Assembly (NCBI RefSeq): GCF_008831285.2
Contig: NC_045140.1
Location: 10,970,505 to 11,034,504 of the forward strand
DNA length: 64,000 bases
Direction: 5' to 3'
From: Nymphaea colorata
Lineage: Eukaryota; Streptophyta; Magnoliopsida; Nymphaeales; Nymphaeaceae
Shown: positions 32,740-42,930 of the stretch, piece by piece
Layout: each line of letters starts with the position of its first letter
Numbering within the stretch: position 1 is the stretch's first letter
Position numbers and translations under genes: made by a program
Notes under the pieces: generated by a model
The model's input: the letters and a program-made list of their open reading frames with translations, nothing else
Database searches by the model: none
What the model was told of the DNA's origin: nothing

Positions 32740-33775
32740 TTCAATTTATTTTTAAGATCATAGCAACAAGGTTAATTGCGAAAAAAAAAAATCTTTAAAC
32801 ATCACATTTACACAGTCTAATTTTTGTCTTTTACATAATGGCCTGGTTTCTACCAATTTCCAGATGTACATATAAGTAAGTAATTGGTAAATAACAGACC
32901 ATCATATGTATATATAAGTAATTGGTAAATACCAGACCTCTTAGGTAAGAAATAAAAACCAAACCTCATAAATTTATGATAAATAATATTTTAAACAAAA
33001 TGTGATCTTAATATGTTTCTAAAAACACTAATTTATTTTAAATTATGTTTTAGCTCAAGTTATTTTTGTAAAACATTTCATTTTTCTACTATCAAAGTTT
33101 CGGTGTCATATGAGCCATTTATTTTTTATTATTAAAATAATATTATTAAAGAAAAAAAAATGATAACTTAATACATGTTTCCTCTCAAATCAACATCAAA
33201 TCCTTTTAAGCTCACATCTATAAGGTTAGATTGCGAAAAAAAAACAAAAACAAAAAACACTTCAATGTTTAGTTTTAATTGGTTTGGTTTTTATTCCTTA
33301 CTAAAGTGGTCTGGTAGTGACCAAACTCTTTCTCTCTATCGATATATATAGGGAGAGAGAGAGAGAGGGATTGGACACTGCCAGACCACTTAAGTAAGGG
33401 ATAAAAACCAAACCTCTTAAATTAATGTTAAAAGGTGTTTTAAACAAAATGTGAACCTTCGAATGCATTTGCAAACACTAATTTAATGTAAAATCATGTT
33501 TTGTTTTAAGTCATTTTTTGTAAAATAAATTGATCTTTGTACTATCAATATTTTGATACTATAATAGACATTCATTTTTTATTATTTAAAAAACATTATT
33601 TAAGAAAGAAAACAACCAACTTAATACATGTTTCTGACAAAAACAACCAACTTAATACATGTTTCTGACAAAAACACTCTTAAGATCATATCTACATGGT
33701 TAGATTACAAAAAGAACATTTTTATAATTAATTTTAATGTCTGTTTTTTGTCTCTTACTCAAGTGGTCGGGTTTT
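32740..33775. repeat. degenerate tandem repeat, unit about 450 bp
   Basis: The segment after 32933 (aaataaaaaccaaacctcat...ttaaacaaaatgtga...) recurs from 33391 with the same order of words over roughly 320 bp. The distal words (ttagattgcgaaaaaaaa, then a 'gtttttxxtcttac' stretch) appear a third time at 32770-32850 and again at 33705-33770. There are thus about two full units plus a partial one. Units differ by many substitutions and small indels. A 31-bp unit within the last copy is itself duplicated exactly (33611-33641 and 33642-33672). Confidence 0.8.
33281..33414. repeat. inverted repeat with 39-bp arms
   Basis: Arms 33281-33319 and 33376-33414 are complementary at 36 of 39 positions, separated by 56 bases that contain a further inner palindrome (ctctat...atatag...gagag). 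The hairpin spans the junction between two units of the surrounding tandem repeat. It could be a foldback transposon core or give a hairpin transcript. Confidence 0.85.
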
Positions 33776-34756
33776 TAATGATTGATATTGCATATGATTA
33801 AAGTAATTCATGTGGTTGGCCAACTTTAAGGCTTTAATAATGTCAAATATAAGAGTAGGTGGCCAAAAACAGGTCAACCGTGACCTATGGGCTTTGCATC
33901 TCTACACAGTTGGTTTTCGTTGATCATTATAGTAATAGATATCCAACTAATGACAAATCTCTTCATGAAACTCAGACCTCGTTTCTCAAAGGTTTCTATA
34001 CATATATTTACGATTCAAATTTATGATGTCCTTTCCATTTGATATATAACATTATATAAGTTTTTTTCCGTCTAATGGAGCAAGTACATTCTATAAGTTG
34101 TTGGGTAAAATCTTTGGACATACGCATCTCTAATCACGAATAAAAAATAAGGCATAAAATGTCTAAATTTATAAAAATATAAGAGGGGCTTTAAACGGTA
34201 CTATCAGAATCGGCCTGAATCACGCGATTCGAATGGAATTGATGGCAACTGAATTTGCTTCTGAAGCCAGTTCAACAGTGCCACTCCACAGCCTTGAATT
34301 TCTTTTTTTTTAATATATGTTCAACATTTCTTATTTTTATTATTTTTGTAAATAAATGTGTTTGTTCTAAAAATATTCTATGACATTATGGCAGATTTAC
34401 AACTGACTCAGCTGAATAGGTGTCGAACACTGGTTTTAGAAAAAATGGTTTTTCATTGGGTGGACATAACTTCATGCATATAGATGAAGACATTATGATT
34501 CATGGCATGGGGACAGCTTAGAACTTTTGACTGAAAATAGCTGATTATCATCTTAAAAATGGTAGTTATTCGTTCTTTAAGTATTACCCGGGTAAGTTGA
34601 AGAAGAAGAAACCTACCTACTGCTTCCTTCTGAAATCAGAATCAGCCATTCAACTCGCCTGGTGTGAGTAGGCAACGGGCTCGACGTCCATTGACGTCAC
34701 TCTTCTCATGTCGAAGACATTGAACCACATTGCCTTTTCCAGTGGGATCTTCTCTC
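33776..34756. promoter_or_regulatory. intergenic DNA and upstream region of LecRK copy 2
   Basis: AT-rich with no gene. The last 100-200 bp before 34757 are presumably the original promoter and leader of LecRK copy 2 (now a pseudogene). They include the palindromic TGACGTCA described separately. Short T-runs at about 34302-34312 are unremarkable. Confidence 0.4.
34692..34699. promoter_or_regulatory. TGACGTCA palindrome (bZIP/TGA-type site)
   Basis: A perfect 8-base palindrome of the ACGT-core class bound by plant bZIP factors, including TGA factors in defence signalling. It is 58 bp before the likely start codon of LecRK copy 2, with a second ACGT core (cgacgtcc) at 34682-34689. Function is inferred from the motif only. 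Confidence 0.45.
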
Positions 34757-35727
34757 ATGCCAAGCTCAGACATGGCTCTGTCACCACCAAACGCCCTTCT
34801 GTGTGCTTCTCTTCCTCTTCCTCTTCTTTTGGTTGTTCTTCTGCTTCATCTCTCCAAGTTTCATGCTTTGACTACCAACAGTTTCATCTACGACAATGGC
34901 TTTCGTCCAGTCAATCTGACCTTAACAGGTGAATCTGTGATCACTTCGTCTGGCGCTCTGCAATTGACCAATCGTCGCGGTCTATGGAGCATGGGCCATG
35001 CGTTCTACCACGATCCTCTGCAATTCAAGGATCCTTCAGATGCTTCGAACACCACTGCATCTTTTAGCACTCAATTCATCTTCGCCATCGTCTCTGGAAT
35101 TGAAACGCTTAGAGGCAGTGGTTTCACGTTTGCTGTCGCCCCTTCAATGCTGCCCAACACAACTGGTGGAGACTATGTAGGCCTTGTGAGAAACTCCAGC
35201 AATGGCAACTTCTCAAATCATGTATTTGCAGTGGAATTCGACACGGTTTTGGGGACATGGTCGAGGGACATTAGCGACAACCATGTGGGCGTCGACATCA
35301 ATGGAGTAATATCCGACACCTCCCAAACTGCTGCTTATTTGACAGACGATGGTGAGAATGAAACGATTGATCTGAAGTCGGGGAAGATGATCCAAGCATG
35401 GGTAGACTACAATGCAAATGAAAAGTTGCTTAACTTAACCCTAGCTCCGATCCCATTTGCCTCCAAGCCAATCAGGCCTCTTATATCATACTTTGTTGAT
35501 CTATACCCTGTTCTTCTTGACGTCATGTACGTTGGTTTCACTTCCGGCACCTCGAACTCTGCGAGCGGTCACTACATTTTGGCATGGAGCTTCACAATCA
35601 ATGGAAAATCCCAGGATCTGGACCTCTCAAACCTCCCCAAGATCTCCAAGAAAGAAGTACCAATATGGAAGTCTGCTAGTTTCCTGCCTTATACTACTGC
35701 CTTCACAGCACTGTTTTTCATTATGCT
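34757..35727 (+). pseudogene. LecRK copy 2, 5' part: signal peptide, lectin, start of membrane span
   Basis: First half of a LecRK paralogue of 16613-18622. From the ATG at 34757 (MPSSDMALSPPNALLC, alternative ATG at 34772) it encodes a hydrophobic signal peptide, then the lectin domain (SFIYDNGFRPVNLTLTGESV, NHVFAVEFDTVLG, NHVGVDINGVISD, HYILAWSFTINGKSQ) without a break. It enters the membrane span (FLPYTTAFTALFFIML) and is cut at 35727 by copia-1. The frame runs 22 bases into the LTR and stops at 35747-35749 after VERYFL, so a lectin-only product of roughly 330 residues could be made if transcribed. Gene remainder: 41455-42648. Confidence 0.93.
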
Positions 35728-36030
35728 TGTTGAACGTTACTTCCTGTAACAGTCGAAGAAGATCGCCCAAAATCAAGGAATCAGAGATTGCCCAAAATCA
35801 AGGAATCAGAGATCGCCCAAATCAAGAGGATGAGTTGTTAGACGTTGAAGATTGAGAAATCACAACGAATTAGGAATGATGATCTTGTACGAGCAGAAAT
35901 CAGGGATATGATCGTTTCTTAATTCTTATCTAATTGCCTCTATATATACCTTGTAAATGATTCATAGAAAGACAATGAGAAATACCATTTCTTGCTCCTC
36001 ACCATCGTTCCTATTCCTCTTATTTTAACA
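35728..36030 (+). repeat. copia-1 5' LTR
   Basis: 303 bp, TG...CA. A TATA-like ctatatata lies at about 35940-35948. An internal tandem repeat of about 25 bp (words cccaaaatcaaggaatcaga) occurs two to three times at about 35765-35831. Confidence 0.97.
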
Positions 36031-36042
36031 TGGTATCAGAGC
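36031..36042 (+). other. copia-1 primer binding site
   Basis: tggtatcagagc, directly after the 5' LTR, matching the complement of the initiator-Met tRNA 3' end. Confidence 0.95.
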
Positions 36043-36899
36043 CAGGTTCTGTGATTTTGGATGCTGGTCGTCTTCCCCTTTTTCTAAGGGCAGCCCTTGT
36101 CCTCACTCGAGCGTCTTCTCTGTTCGAGTGTTATTGCATCGGCCGATAGAACCCAAAACATACCGTCCGCTCGAACGTCTGCTTCTCTGCATCGAAATCA
36201 CCTACTGTAGAGAAATCACCCGTTCGAGTGTTTCTGCATCTGCATTGCTGTGCTGCAAGTCCTGCGCGGGGGAAGGGAAAGGCCGACAGTCACTAACCGT
36301 CTATAGGAAACGGTGTTGTTGCATCCAGAAGTTTGAGGGTTTCTGGGGCCCTTGCTTCTCTGCATCGCCCGAGCCTTCTGCCGCTCGAGCGTCTCTGCTT
36401 CTCTGCATCGCCCGAGCAGAATGTCCGAGCATCTCTATCGAGCGTTCGCTAGATCCCTCTGCCGCTCGGACGCCTCTTCTGCATCGCCCGCTCGTACGCC
36501 CGAGCGCTCCTGAGCCCTCTTACCGCTCGATCACCGCATTCTGCATCGCCCGCTCGAACGCCGGTCCCTGCATCGCCTGCTCAAGCACTCGCTCGAGCGT
36601 CTGCTCCTGCATCGCCGGCTCCAGCGCTCTCTCCTGCATCGCCCCTACTCTCGCGAACAAACGGCACAAGCGCCCTCTTCGCTTTTGTCTTTCTTTAAAC
36701 CTTATTCTTCCGGTGGTGGGTGTGCACCGACCCTGCACCCCTAATCTCGCCTGAGCAAACTTGACAAAATCAGGGCGCAATTTACAAGGAAAGCTCCAAT
36801 CCTTGTGAAATTTGGGGCGTCTACTCCCTGCGGTGTCCTCTCACTAGAGACTTGTGAAGGGGTCGTACAAGCATCCAGTTAATTAATTTGTGCCACATT
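36043..36899 (+). other. copia-1 untranslated leader, GC-rich with repeated motif
   Basis: Leader of about 860 bases between primer site and gag. From about 36110 to 36660 the words TGCATCGCCCG and CGCTCGAGCG/GCTCGAACG recur many times at irregular spacing, giving a GC-rich, self-complementary stretch. A 208-codon frame across it (Arg/Ser/Cys-rich) is a by-product of the repeats. Its position fits an RNA packaging or dimerisation region, which is inference. Confidence 0.7.
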
Positions 36900-39800
36900 A
36901 TGGCAGATCTTCATGGAACGTCAAGTAATTCCATGTCATCAACCACTCAAGAAGATAGTCCATTCTTTCTTCATCATTCGGACAACCCTGGTACGTGTCT
37001 TGTATCTCAACAGCTCACTGGAGATAATTATGAAACGTGGAGAAGAGCCATGACCATGGCCCTTTTAGCCAAAAATAAGATGGGTTTTGTTGATGGTTCT
37101 ATTCCGAAACCCACAGGTTCCCACTCTCTCATTGTTTCTTGGGAGAGATCCAACAACATGGTACTTTCTTGGCTGCTGAATTCTCTTCACAAGTCCCTAA
37201 CTTCAACAGTCGTTTATGCCACAAACGCTGCAGATGTTTGGCATGAATTAAAGGCTAGATTCTTCCGGTCAAATGCTCCACGTCTTTATCAAAACCAACA
37301 ACAGATTATTAACTGTAAGCAGGGACAATCTTTCATTAGTGCGTATTACACTCAAATCAAGGGCCGTTGGGATGAGTATGATTCGCTTGTCACTCTTCCC
37401 ACCTGTGAATGTGGAGCCATGAGGAAAGCACATGACATTCAAGAACATGACAGATTAATTCAGTTCTTGATGGGGCTGAATGAGAGCTATGGAGCGATTC
37501 GTAGCCAGATCTTACTCATGGATCCTGTCCCCAACACGTCCAAAGCTTACGCCCTACTGGTTCAAGAGGAATGCCAACGTGATCTTCACGTTCCCCTACA
37601 ATCTGACAACATTTCAGCAGCTATTGTGAAGAAACAGAATCATGACAACAACCGCTTTAAGAGTCGAACCAGACCTCAATGTGAACACTGTGGACGACTT
37701 GGGCATATTAAGGCTCGCTGCTACCTCCTTCACAGTTTTCTCAAGAAGAGCACTTCTAATGGCCAACGACAGCAGCCTCAAGCAAACCTTCATTCTACCA
37801 ATGATGCATTGTCAATTCCTCCATCCACAAAGTCTCAAGAGCAGTCGCCTCCCCTCACACCAGAACTATACCATCAGTTTATGGAATTCATAAATTCCAA
37901 AACACCCAAGGTCAACCTGGCAGGTATGTTAGAGTCACCCATTGTTTGCTTAGCTTCCTCTCAAGTATGGATAATTGATACCGGAGCTACACACCATATT
38001 ACTAATTGCTTGTCTAACCTCATTTCCCCTTCTTTAGCTCAATCTAATCCCGTTAAGCTCCCTAATGGTTCTACCACTCCAGTTACCCATGTTGGTCAGT
38101 TGTATTTAAATTCTTCTATTAAGTTACATCATGTCTTATATGTTCCCATCTTTTCTTGTAACCTTTTATCGGTGTCCCAGTTGGTTGCTCAAAACAATTG
38201 TCAAGTTATCTTTGATACTCATTCTTGTACCATTCAGGACCGACGCTCGATGAAGACGATTGGGAAGGGTAGAATGCAGAATGGCTTATATATCCTTAAG
38301 GATGAAGAACCGCGCGCCGCCGCTGCCTCACCAAACCAATCTGTTCTATGGCATGTTAGACTCGGTCACCCTTCATTTGCTCGCTTAAAGTCCTTGTTTA
38401 GTTTCATTGATTCCTCTCATGTTAATGAGCATTGCTCCATATGTTATCTTGCCAAACAAACTCGTTTACCTTTTCCTAATAGTTCAATATCCACCACTAG
38501 CATATTTCAATTGATTCATTGTGATATTTGGGGAGGTTACAACACACCTTCACTATCTGGCGCTCATTATTTCCTCACTGTTGTGGATGATTTCTCACGT
38601 TGCACATGGGTTTTTCTCATGCGGTATAAATCTAAGGCATTCTTTTATATTCAAAAATTTATCAATTTAGTAGAAAATCAATTTCTTACCTCCATTAAAA
38701 AAATCCGAAGTGATAATGGAGCTGAATTTTTTTCTGCAAATATGAAAAATTTTTTACATCATAAAGGCATCGAGCGTCAACATTCTTGTGTCGCCACTCC
38801 TCAACAAAATGGAGTGGTTGAACGCAAACACAAAGATATTTTAAATATTGCTCGTGCCCTTCGTTTTCAAGCATGCTTGCCTATAAAATTTTGAGGGGAA
38901 TGTGTTTTAACTGCTGCTTATTTACTCAATCATTTGCCTACTCATCCTTTACAAAAAAAAACCCCTTATGAAGTTCTTTATGGACAAACTCCCAAATATA
39001 ATCACATTCGTGTTTTTGGTTGCCTGTGTTATGCATATAACATTGGCAAAACTTATAAATTTGATTCATGATCACGTAAGTGTGTCTTTGTTGGATACCC
39101 TTATGGTCAACAAGCCTATAAACTCTATGATCTTGACACCAATGAAATTTTCACTAGTCGAGATGTTAAGTTTATAGAAAATACATTTCCTTTTCAAAAC
39201 CACCAAGTCCAAGATAGTGAAGTTGTTATACCTCTACCATCTCAAGAATCACTTGAATATGTACCCCAACCTTCCCCAACCAGCCCACCACAACCTCCTC
39301 CACCTCAATCACCTACACCCTCACCACCAGCACCACCATCAGACCACCATCAACCTAACATCGTTGATACTGTTACCCCCCACATTGATTCCTCTGACAC
39401 TCAATTGCGGCGATCAACTAGACGGCGTGTTCCACCTTCACACTTTAAGGAATATCAATGTCATTCCATCACCCAGCCCACATCTTCTGCATCGACGTCG
39501 GCACATATGCAACCTAAAGGAATGAGGTACCCCCTGTGTCACTACCTTCATTTAGACAAGTTTTCTCCTACTTATCAAGCTTTCCTTACATCTATTCTCA
39601 ATCACCATGAGCCGTCCACTTTCCAAGAGGCAATGCAACATCAAGAATGGAGAGACGCTATGGCAGCTGAAATTCGGGCACTAGAAGCCAACTCAACTTG
39701 GGATATTGTTTCTCTCCCACCAGGCAAACACCCTATTGGCTGCCGATGGGTCTATAAAATCAAGTATCATGCCAATGGTACTATTGAACGTTATAAGGCT

Positions 39801-41144
39801 CGACTCGTTGCTAAAGGGTATACTCAAACCGAAGGCATTGATTACACAGAGACATTTTCTCCGGTTGCTAAAATCACCACTATTCGATGTCTTTTATCAG
39901 TTGCAGCCATCAAAGGTTGGAGTCTTTCTCAAATTGATGTTAACAATGCCTTCCTCCATGGTGATCTACATGAAGAAGTCTATATCACACTACCTCCCGG
40001 GTTTACTCGACAGGGGGAGAACAAGGTGTGTCGGCTAAACAAATCTTTATATGGTCTCAAACAGTCATCTCGCAACTGGTTTTTTAAACTATCAGAGACT
40101 CTCAAACACCTTGGCTTCTCTCAATCTAAGGCTGATTATTCCATGTTCTTCAATATCAATAAACAAGGCAGTATTTTCATCATTGTGTATGTTGATGATA
40201 TAATAATTGCGGGAGACAATCGTGATGCCATTGAGAAACTGAAAGTCATCCTCAATAACAAATTTCAATTGAAGAATTTGGGAGATTTAAAATATTTCTT
40301 GGGTATTGAAGTAGCCCGATCCAAGAAAGGGATTTTTTTATCCCAAAAGAAGTACACACTGGATATCTTACATGAAGCAGGATATAGTGGTGCCAAACCT
40401 AGTGAAACACCCATGGAGCAACATTTAAAGTTGGATGATGAAAAAGGACAACTATTACAATATCCCACCTTTTTCAGGAAAATAATTGGTCGTTTGGTCT
40501 ATCTAACCATTACACGACCTGATATTATGCACAGTTTTCACATGTTGAGTCAGTTCATGTCGCAACCAAGAACAACACACTTAGAGGCAGCTTTCAGGAT
40601 CCTTCGCTACATCAAATCTACAGCAAGTTATGGGGTCTTCTTATCATCCCATAGTGACATGATAGTCAAAGCCTTTTGTGATTCAGATTGGGCATCTTGC
40701 CCAATGACAAGGAGATCCACTTCAGGTTTTTGCATTTTCATTGGAGAAAGTCCAATATCTTGGAAAGTTAAGAAACAAACAACTGTTTCAAGGTCTTCAG
40801 CAGAAGCCGAATATAGAGCAATGGCTTTGACTTCTTGTGAGATTACTTGGATAAAGTACATTCTTAATGATTTTGGAATTATTCTTCATCAACCAATGGA
40901 ATTACATTGTGACAATCAAGCAGCAATACACATATCTGCAAATCCGGTGTTTCACGAAAGAACGAAACATATTGAAATCGACTGCCATGTCATTCGAGAG
41001 AAGATCCAAAGAAAGGAGATTTGTACTAAGCAAATTGACACTGAAAATCAAACTGCAGACATTTTTACTAAGGCATTGGGAAAAGACTCGTTTGTAAAAT
41101 TCAGATGCAAGTTGGGTCTCATCGATCCTGGAGCACCAACTTGA
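36900..41144 (+). pseudogene. copia-1 gag-pol polyprotein with two TGA stops
   Basis: About 1,415 codons in one frame, start ATG at 36900 (MADLHGTSSNSMSS). Order: gag (SQQLTGDNYETWRRAMTMAL), zinc knuckle CEHCGRLGHIKARC, aspartic protease IIDTGATHHITN, pre-integrase WHVRLGHPSFARL, integrase with IHCDIWGGY, IRSDNGAEF and QQNGVVERKHKDI, then reverse transcriptase (DVNNAFLHGDL, YVDDIIIAG) and RNase H (CDSDWASC, SRSSAEAEYRAMA). Stops are at 38892-38894 (where Trp is expected after LPIKF) and 39069-39071 (probably from CGA). All catalytic residues visible to me are intact, so only these two codons separate it from a full-length frame. It is probably non-autonomous as it stands. Confidence 0.95.
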
Positions 41145-41151
41145 GGGGGAG
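41143..41151 (+). other. copia-1 polypurine tract
   Basis: gaggggga followed by g, immediately before the 3' LTR and overlapping the pol stop codon. Confidence 0.9.
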
Positions 41152-41454
41152 TGTTGAACGTTACTTCCTGTAACAGTCGAAGAAGATCGCCCAAAATCAA
41201 GGAATCAGAGATTGCCCAAAATCAAGGAATCAGAGATCGCCCAAATCAAGAGGATGAGTTGTTAGACGTTGAAGATTGAGAAATCACAACGAATTAGGAA
41301 TGATGATCTTGTACGAGCAGAAATCAGGGATATGATCGTTTCTTAATTCTTATCCAATTGCCTCTATATATACCTTGTAAATGATTCATAGAAAGACAAT
41401 GAGAAATACCATTTCTTGCTCCTCACCATCGTTCCTATTCCTCTTATTTTAACA
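41152..41454 (+). repeat. copia-1 3' LTR
   Basis: 303 bp, identical to the 5' LTR except at 41355. It lies directly upstream of the kinase half of LecRK copy 2, and its promoter faces that half. Confidence 0.97.
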
Positions 41455-42648
41455 ATGCTTGGTATCATTTCATACCTGGTCTTCTGGACGAGAAAGATTC
41501 CTGATACAATTGAAGTGTGGGAGCAGGATTACCCACACAGGCTGCCTTACAGGGAGATCTTCAAGGCAACCAACGGATTCTCTGAGAAGGAAGTATTGGG
41601 CAGAGGAGGTTTTGGTAGTGTTTACAATGGAGTACTACCCAGCAGCAGAATGCAAGTTGCTGCCAAGAGAGTATCACACAATGGCAAACAGGGACTGCAG
41701 GAGTTTGTTTCAGAGGTGTCCAGCATGGGGAGGTTGAGACACAGGAACTTGGTTCAGTTGCAGGGTTGGTCAGAAGGAAGGAAGAGCTTCTGCTTGTGTA
41801 TGAATTCATGCCAAACGGCAGTCTTGATACTTTCCTGTTTGGCAAAAAGGAAAGGAACCTCAGCTGGGAAGAAAGGTTCAAGATACTTAAAGGAATTGCT
41901 TCAGGCCTTCTGCATCTGCATGAAGGATGGGAGCAGGTTGTTGTTCACAGAGATGTGAAAGCAAGCAATGTCCTGCTAGATGCTCAATTGAATAGAAAGT
42001 TAGGAGATTTTGGGCTAGCTAGGCTGTATGAGCATGGGACTGATCCAGAAACGACCCACATAGTGGGCGCATTGGGCTACATGGCGCCGGAGCTGTTGAT
42101 CACTGGAAAGGCGACGACAAGCTCAGATGTGTTCAGCTTTGGGGCTTTCCTTCTTGAGGTGGCCTGTGGAAGGAGGCCAGTTGCCAAGTGATGAATTTCT
42201 TCTAATGAGTTGGGTGTTCATGTGCTGGAAATGGGGGGACTTGGTCAGTGTGATGGATTAGAGGCTGGAAATGAGGTATGTGAAGGCAGAGGCAGAGCTT
42301 GTGCTGAAGCTGGGAGTTTTGTGCTCACAGCTGAAACCAGAAGATCGGCCGAACATGCGGCAGGTGGTGCAGCTACTTAATGGAGACGTGCCACTGCATG
42401 AAGTTCCTTTACGCCCTGTTTGGTTGGAGGGAAAGGGAGGGTTAGAGAAGCTGATAATTGAAGATGACATTGACCATGACCAGCTAGCTGTAGCATATTC
42501 ATCTTCAGACAGACATATTTCTAGGTTCTGTTCCAGTTCACAGACAGAGAAAAGTACTGATACCTCTCGGAAGTGCTACAGTAACACAAAGTCAATCTCC
42601 AGTCTAGAACGACCAAATCTGCACCTGATAAATATGGAAGCAGCTTAG
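41455..42648 (+). pseudogene. LecRK copy 2, 3' part: membrane span and kinase, decayed
   Basis: Continues the reading frame of 34757-35727 across the target duplication (M-L-GIISYLVFW). Kinase motifs include [43 protein letters not shown] and GYMAPELL. Disruptions relative to copies 1 and 3 are: a 1-bp deletion near 41770 (tggtgc to tggtc), an 11-bp deletion near 42183 after RRPV, and a TAG at 42259-42261 where copies 1 and 3 have Glu. The two deletions sum to 12 bp, so the original frame returns downstream (42271-42648, ending INMEAA). Between them the correct residues are in another frame. VAVKK of copy 1 is AAKR here, with the Lys kept. Confidence 0.93.
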
Positions 42649-42925
42649 ACTGCAGCCTTCTTCTCTTTCCTTTTTCAGGATATGTTTGAGGGAAGACATG
42701 TGTAGCTTTAAGCTAATAAGCATCATATGTAGTCGTCCAGTCATTTATCTCTTCGCTTGTGCTTCAATTTGTCACTGTGCACTTGGAATTGTAATTGTTT
42801 GTCTTTTTGTTCATATCTTTTTTAGGGTCCCAAATGGTTGGACTCGTTAAGAAGAGCAGTCCTTCTATTCAATCAGGCAGACGTTAATGCAGTTGGGTAG
42901 TGTGTACAACGAAAATAATATAGAA
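42649..42925. other. 3' flank of LecRK copy 2
   Basis: 277 bp between the pseudogene stop codon and the copia-2 target duplication. Presumably the former 3' untranslated region. No separate feature seen. Confidence 0.5.
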
Positions 42926-42930
42926 TAAAG

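Larger units (their letters stand above)
35728..41454 (+). mobile_element. young Ty1/copia retrotransposon (copia-1) inside LecRK copy 2
   Basis: 5,727 bp with two 303-bp LTRs, an initiator-Met primer site, a polypurine tract and a perfect 5-bp target duplication (atgct at 35723-35727 and 41455-41459). The LTRs differ at one position only (T at 35931, C at 41355), so insertion is recent. The single gag-pol frame spans 36900-41144 with two in-frame TGA stops. Element and host gene share the same orientation. Confidence 0.98.

Noticed and set aside
32740-33775. CRISPR-like array
   Set aside because: Repeat unit is about 450 bp, degenerate, in a eukaryotic context; no short identical repeats with unique spacers anywhere in the window.
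36031-36042. tRNA-like sequence at primer sites
   Set aside because: Only a dozen bases complementary to a tRNA 3' end; not a tRNA gene. No full tRNA cloverleaf was recognised in the window.
36128-36754. 208-codon frame in the copia-1 leader
   Set aside because: Arg/Ser/Cys-rich product of the TGCATCGCCCG repeats, upstream of gag in an untranslated leader; no domain.
35728-41454. An annotation of the copia-1 ORFs as host genes
   Set aside because: Flanking LTRs, primer site, polypurine tract and target duplication show they belong to the retrotransposon.
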